A stretch of 64,000 bases of DNA, from NCBI RefSeq assembly GCF_002368095.1, contig NZ_AP018227.1, forward strand, positions 2,031,359 through 2,095,358, given 5' to 3'. A model generated the notes under the pieces. The model was not told the origin of the DNA. It searched no databases and worked only from the letters and a program-made list of their open reading frames with translations. This document shows, piece by piece, positions 61,279 to 64,000 of the stretch (position 1 is its first letter; the number at the start of each line of letters is the position of its first letter). This DNA is from Calothrix parasitica NIES-267. Its GTDB lineage: Bacteria; Cyanobacteriota; Cyanobacteriia; Cyanobacteriales; Nostocaceae. A program made the position numbers and the translations under genes.

Positions 61279-62529
61279 ATGACCTCGAAAAAAGATATTA
61301 AAATATTTACACAATTGCTAAATTTAGAAGGATTAAAAGTTATTTCGTACAGTCAATATCAAGGAATTGGAGTAATTTTAAAAACTGAATCAGTAAAAAA
61401 CTATTGTATTTGTCCTCGCTGTGGAACAAAAAGTCATAGGTTACATCAAAATCATAGATATACAATCAAAGATTTGCCTGTCTTGAGAACAACAGCTATT
61501 TTTAGAAATAAATAAACGACAATTTAAATGTGATAAATGTAAAAAACCTTTCAGTGAGGAGTTAAATTTCGTAGACAGCAGAAGGAAATATACTAAAAGA
61601 CTTGCAAATCAGACAATAAAAGAAGTGCTAGATTCAGATATTCATAGTGTAGCTAAAAAAGGAAGTGTAACAGCAGAGGAAATAGAAAGAATGCGGTCAT
61701 GTTGCATCTAAAAACTCATTTATAGCCAAACCGTCATGTCTAAAAAGACTTGGTATTGATGAGATAGCGTTAGTCAAAGGAAAAGGTAATCCGAAGTGCA
61801 GTTTTAGTAGATTTAGACAATTCTAAATTGCTAGCAATATTACCAGGGAGAACACAAGAAATAATTAAGGAATTACTTTATTCGTGGGGTAAAGAGGTTT
61901 TAGAACAAATAGAAGAAGTGAGTACAGACTTATGGATAGGTTACAAAAACTTGGTTAAGGAATTAATCCCGAATGCTCAAGTTGTCGCGGATAGATTTCA
62001 CATTATGACACAAATAAATAAGGAATTAGATAAGACGAGAAAACGAGAAAAACGAAACATAGAAGATTCCATTAAGAAAACAAAATCACAATTAGGTAAA
62101 AAGGAATACGAAAAAGTTTTAAATGGATTGAAAAAAAGTAAATACGCTTTACTGAAAAATGAATCAAATTTGAATGAAGAACAAAAAATTAAACTTGTAG
62201 AAGTTAAAGAAGTATCTCCTACTCTTAAACTAATGCATGAATTAAAAGAGAAAATACGAATTATTTTTAATGAAACAAACGATTGGTTAGCGGGATTATT
62301 TGAATTAGGGATGTGGCTATCAACTGCTAAAGATTATTTTCCAGTTAGCCAGAAAACAATTATTCGCTGGCCCGATGTTGTTATTGCTTACTTTGATAAC
62401 GGTACAACTAGTGGTGTGGTTGAGGGTATTAACAACAAATTAAAACTTATTAAACGTTCGGGATACGGATTCAGAAACTTTGAGAACTTTAGAATTAGAT
62501 GTTTGCTTAATTGGAATTTTAACTATTAG
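61279..62529 (+). pseudogene. ISL3 transposase of copy 3, frame-disrupted
   Basis: The N-terminal 78-residue frame (61279-61515) carries CPRCGTKSHRLHQNH. It departs from the family frame near 61478 through one extra base compared with copy 1 (DLPLSEQQ). Further shifts are near 61700 and 61795. The C-terminal 233-residue frame (61828-62529) is open and contains the VVADRFH Asp and GVVEGINNK Glu. Differences from copy 2 are few (for example LHQNH/LYQNH, RWPDV/RWSDV), so both derive from one already disrupted parent. Confidence 0.88.
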
Positions 62530-62975
62530 TTAAGCATACTAAGTACTGAAGAACCATATAAATTCTGCGGACATCAGAATTAATTTAGTTAAAGCTATTT
62601 TATTCAGTCAATTTTTAGCATTATTCCTCAATCAAGGAGATTAGGTCGATTCTCTCAAAGGTCAACATCTTTCTATTGGTCAACTTTGGGGAGATAGCTA
62701 TTTTTATAATCCATATTTAGCAGCTTTAGGTATATGCGCTCTTTGTGTCTATCTAATTCTACTAGCTATCTTTTGGCTACAAATCATAATTTCAAAATCA
62801 GGTGGTAAATAAACATGAAAAATATAGTCAAATAAAAACACGACATTTACTATTTGATATTTAATTCCTGATTAAGCAGCAGGAAACTGAATAATTTTGC
62901 AATAATTGATTTAGAGGTCATCATATATAAATTCTCGAAACACAACCGAACCACAGCTAGGAAAACAATAATTTA

Positions 62976-63257
62976 ATGACACCATCAGAAAATATTCCCA
63001 AGCCAAGACCCAAACCACCAATACCCAAGAAATTTCAGCCAATCACAGTAGTAGACTGTAACACCGATAGCCCGCGTGTCTTCACACAGTGCTACAAATG
63101 CGACCAACCTCTATTAATTCAAACCCATCACGATGGCAGCGAACCAATAGACCATAGGGTAGAATGTCCGACCTGCGGTGGAATAGCGTTTTTCGCTCAC
63201 GCACCCAAAGTAGCTACCGTAATGGCATTAGGAGAAGCACCCACACCCAATACTTAA
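62976..63257 (+). CDS. small zinc-ribbon-like protein
   Basis: A 93-residue protein with a Pro/Lys-rich start (NIPKPRPKPPIPKKFQP) and two CxxC pairs, CYKCDQP and CPTCGG, about 30 residues apart, giving a four-cysteine zinc ribbon. The tail ends VMALGEAPTPNT. I do not recognise the family. It may bind nucleic acid or protein. The ATG at 62976 is the first in frame. It is monocistronic. Confidence 0.6.
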   Translation: MTPSENIPKPRPKPPIPKKFQPITVVDCNTDSPRVFTQCYKCDQPLLIQTHHDGSEPIDHRVECPTCGGIAFFAHAPKVATVMALGEAPTPNT

Positions 63258-63806
63258 TTTTCTACAATTATTCCAAACCTTGGAATCTCCCCCCTTCTGC
63301 TTTTCTACGCTGTACGCACAAGTAATCGACCCGTGGGTTTCAAGGTTTCAACCCCGTGAAATCGTCCTTGCGAGCGAAGCGAAGCAAACGCAAGGAACTA
63401 TGATTGTCGCAATGACTAGCTTTAAGATATTTTCATTTTCATCTGAAGGCTTTCAGGTAGGGTTTTAAGACTTCTGCGTACACCGCAGCTTCTGCTTTTG
63501 GGGGTACAGTAAGTATTCCATAATACAATTATTATTTTAAATTTTGAAAATAAAAAAATCAGTAGCGTCTTCTAATTGCAGGGCTACTGATTTACAATAT
63601 AGTGTGTGTGAAGTGTGGAAATTTCGGTGGATAATGGTTATCTAAATCACCTATACTACTAGCATAACCGAAAAAGTCTTGGATGCGAAGTGCTGTTTAA
63701 ATAAAATCGCAAATGCTCCATAGGTTTTATAAACTCTTATCTGAATATCGCTCATAGTTTGGAGAGATAAATGATAATTAGATGAGAAATTTATGAGAAA
63801 CAGAAT
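63258..63806. other. repeat-bearing intergenic region
   Basis: 549 bp with no supported gene. GTGGGTTTCAAGG and TCAACCCCGTGAAATCG near 63330-63363, and CCTTGCGAGCGAAGCGAAGC...TGTCGCAATGAC near 63368-63417, are members of the GTCATTGCGAG repeat family. The pdxA terminator is at 63556-63593. Confidence 0.5.
63556..63593 (-). terminator. intrinsic terminator of pdxA
   Basis: AAATCAGTAGC (63556-63566) and GCTACTGATTT (63583-63593) are perfect 11-bp inverted repeats. On the minus strand the stem is followed by a T-rich run. It lies about 210 bp past the pdxA stop. Confidence 0.7.
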
Positions 63807-64000
63807 TTAGCGATCGCTAATTCTCACAGATACCAACTCACTCGCTAATTCAATCGCAGCTTTCATACTAGTAGGATCGGCAATTCCCTTACCCGCGATA
63901 TCAAAAGCAGTTCCGTGGTCTGGAGATGTCCGAATAAAAGGTAAACCAATCGTAGTATTAACCGCTCTATCAAAAGCCATCAACTTTACAGGAATCAAAC
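63807..64000 (-). CDS. pdxA: 4-hydroxythreonine-4-phosphate dehydrogenase, C-terminal part
   Basis: PdxA oxidises 4-hydroxythreonine-4-phosphate in the DXP-dependent route to pyridoxal phosphate. The visible C-terminal ~63 residues contain [39 protein letters not shown] and MKAAIELA, the conserved end of PdxA including the metal-binding aspartate region and phosphate contacts. The gene runs off the right edge of the window, so the start and catalytic N-terminus are not seen. Confidence 0.92.
   Translation of the reverse strand, partial: LIPVKLMAFDRAVNTTIGLPFIRTSPDHGTAFDIAGKGIADPTSMKAAIELASELVSVRISDR

Larger units (their letters stand above)
60957..62555 (+). mobile_element. ISL3-family insertion sequence, copy 3
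   Basis: 1599 bp with the same ends as copy 2 (GGTTCTTCAGTACTTAGTAT and inverse). The 8-bp target duplication ATATAAAT is exact at 60949-60956 and 62556-62563. It is inserted inside the small membrane gene. Orientation is opposite to copy 2. The hairpin at 61043-61157 lacks the insert present in one arm of copy 2. Confidence 0.95.
60756..62812 (+). pseudogene. small membrane protein gene interrupted by ISL3 copy 3
   Basis: The first part (60756-60956) encodes two membrane segments (LLIIIYIAYSIISTLLFFF, ILYFIGASLVYGFGLLLLL) and reads GIYRSFKSNIN at the IS edge. The second part resumes at 62564 after the target duplication: SADIRINLVKAILFSQFLAL, FLNQGD, then an in-frame TAG. The same frame continues VDSLKGQHLSIGQLWGDSYF and a membrane helix (CVYLILLAIFWLQIIIS) to TAA at 62810-62812. 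Precise IS removal joins the parts in frame. The start overlaps the photolyase stop (ATGA), suggesting a former operon. Confidence 0.75.

Noticed and set aside
57588-62555. Composite transposon carrying the photolyase gene between two ISL3 copies
   Set aside because: Each IS has its own 8-bp target duplication (AATTTTTT and ATATAAAT), and the outermost flanks do not match. The two copies inserted independently.

Overview
This 64 kb window comes from a filamentous cyanobacterium, most likely a Nostocales relative. The evidence is the photosynthesis genes (psb28, plant-type petF, biliverdin reductase), repeated HIP1 octamers (GCGATCGC, for example near 21883, 40067, 44034, 56386 and 63810), short tandem repeats of the AGTAGTA/AGTAGCA type, and many cyanobacteria-only protein families. 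Genes sit on both strands, operons are short, and intergenic DNA is AT-rich and crowded with small inverted-repeat elements.

Layout. 1-6.1 kb: sulfiredoxin, a SpoIID/LytB protein, petF, bvdR and a DUF3352 protein. 6.8-10.1 kb: a pseudokinase-ATPase fusion, an internally deleted ATPase-WD40 gene and a hicA remnant. 10.3-11.8 kb: small conserved genes and an FKBP lipoprotein. 11.9-12.8 kb: four tandem 193-212 bp repeat units. 12.8-24 kb: a housekeeping block on the minus strand: dnaB with an intein in the P-loop, rplI, psb28, a beta-lactamase-fold protein, trmJ-like, a phosphatase-like protein, a gene cut by a miniature transposon, and secA. 25-31 kb: YjbQ, Nif3, small conserved genes and a beta-CASP hydrolase. 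31-38.7 kb: accessory DNA with a parA/RHH partition-like pair behind a 39-bp palindrome and iterons, a XisA/XisC-like tyrosine recombinase, a decayed ISL3 copy and a broken TPR gene. 39-47 kb: a large PAS/GAF histidine kinase, rsmA-ispE, a pentapeptide protein and an AlkD-like protein. 47-57 kb: a truncated NB-ARC gene, a secreted two-gene locus, a CE1-type esterase, a short-chain dehydrogenase with a damaged 5' end, a tandem NuiA-like protein, rarA with a C-terminal methyltransferase-like half, and a Coq4-like protein. 57-63 kb: two near-identical ISL3 elements in opposite orientation around an Fe-S photolyase gene. The window ends inside pdxA.

The main theme beyond housekeeping is small mobile DNA. 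One 136-bp element carries a TA duplication, and removing it in silico restores a 219-codon gene exactly. Three ISL3 copies each carry 8-bp target duplications and a ~115-125 nt internal hairpin whose two arms have changed together between copies. Two of them share the same frame disruptions, which suggests movement in trans. At least eight genes are recognisably broken by insertion, deletion or frameshift. Other points for follow-up are the pseudokinase-ATPase fusion, the P-loop intein, the tandem NuiA-like protein and the secreted pair. Function calls rest on recognised motifs and remembered family sequences; no database search was possible.
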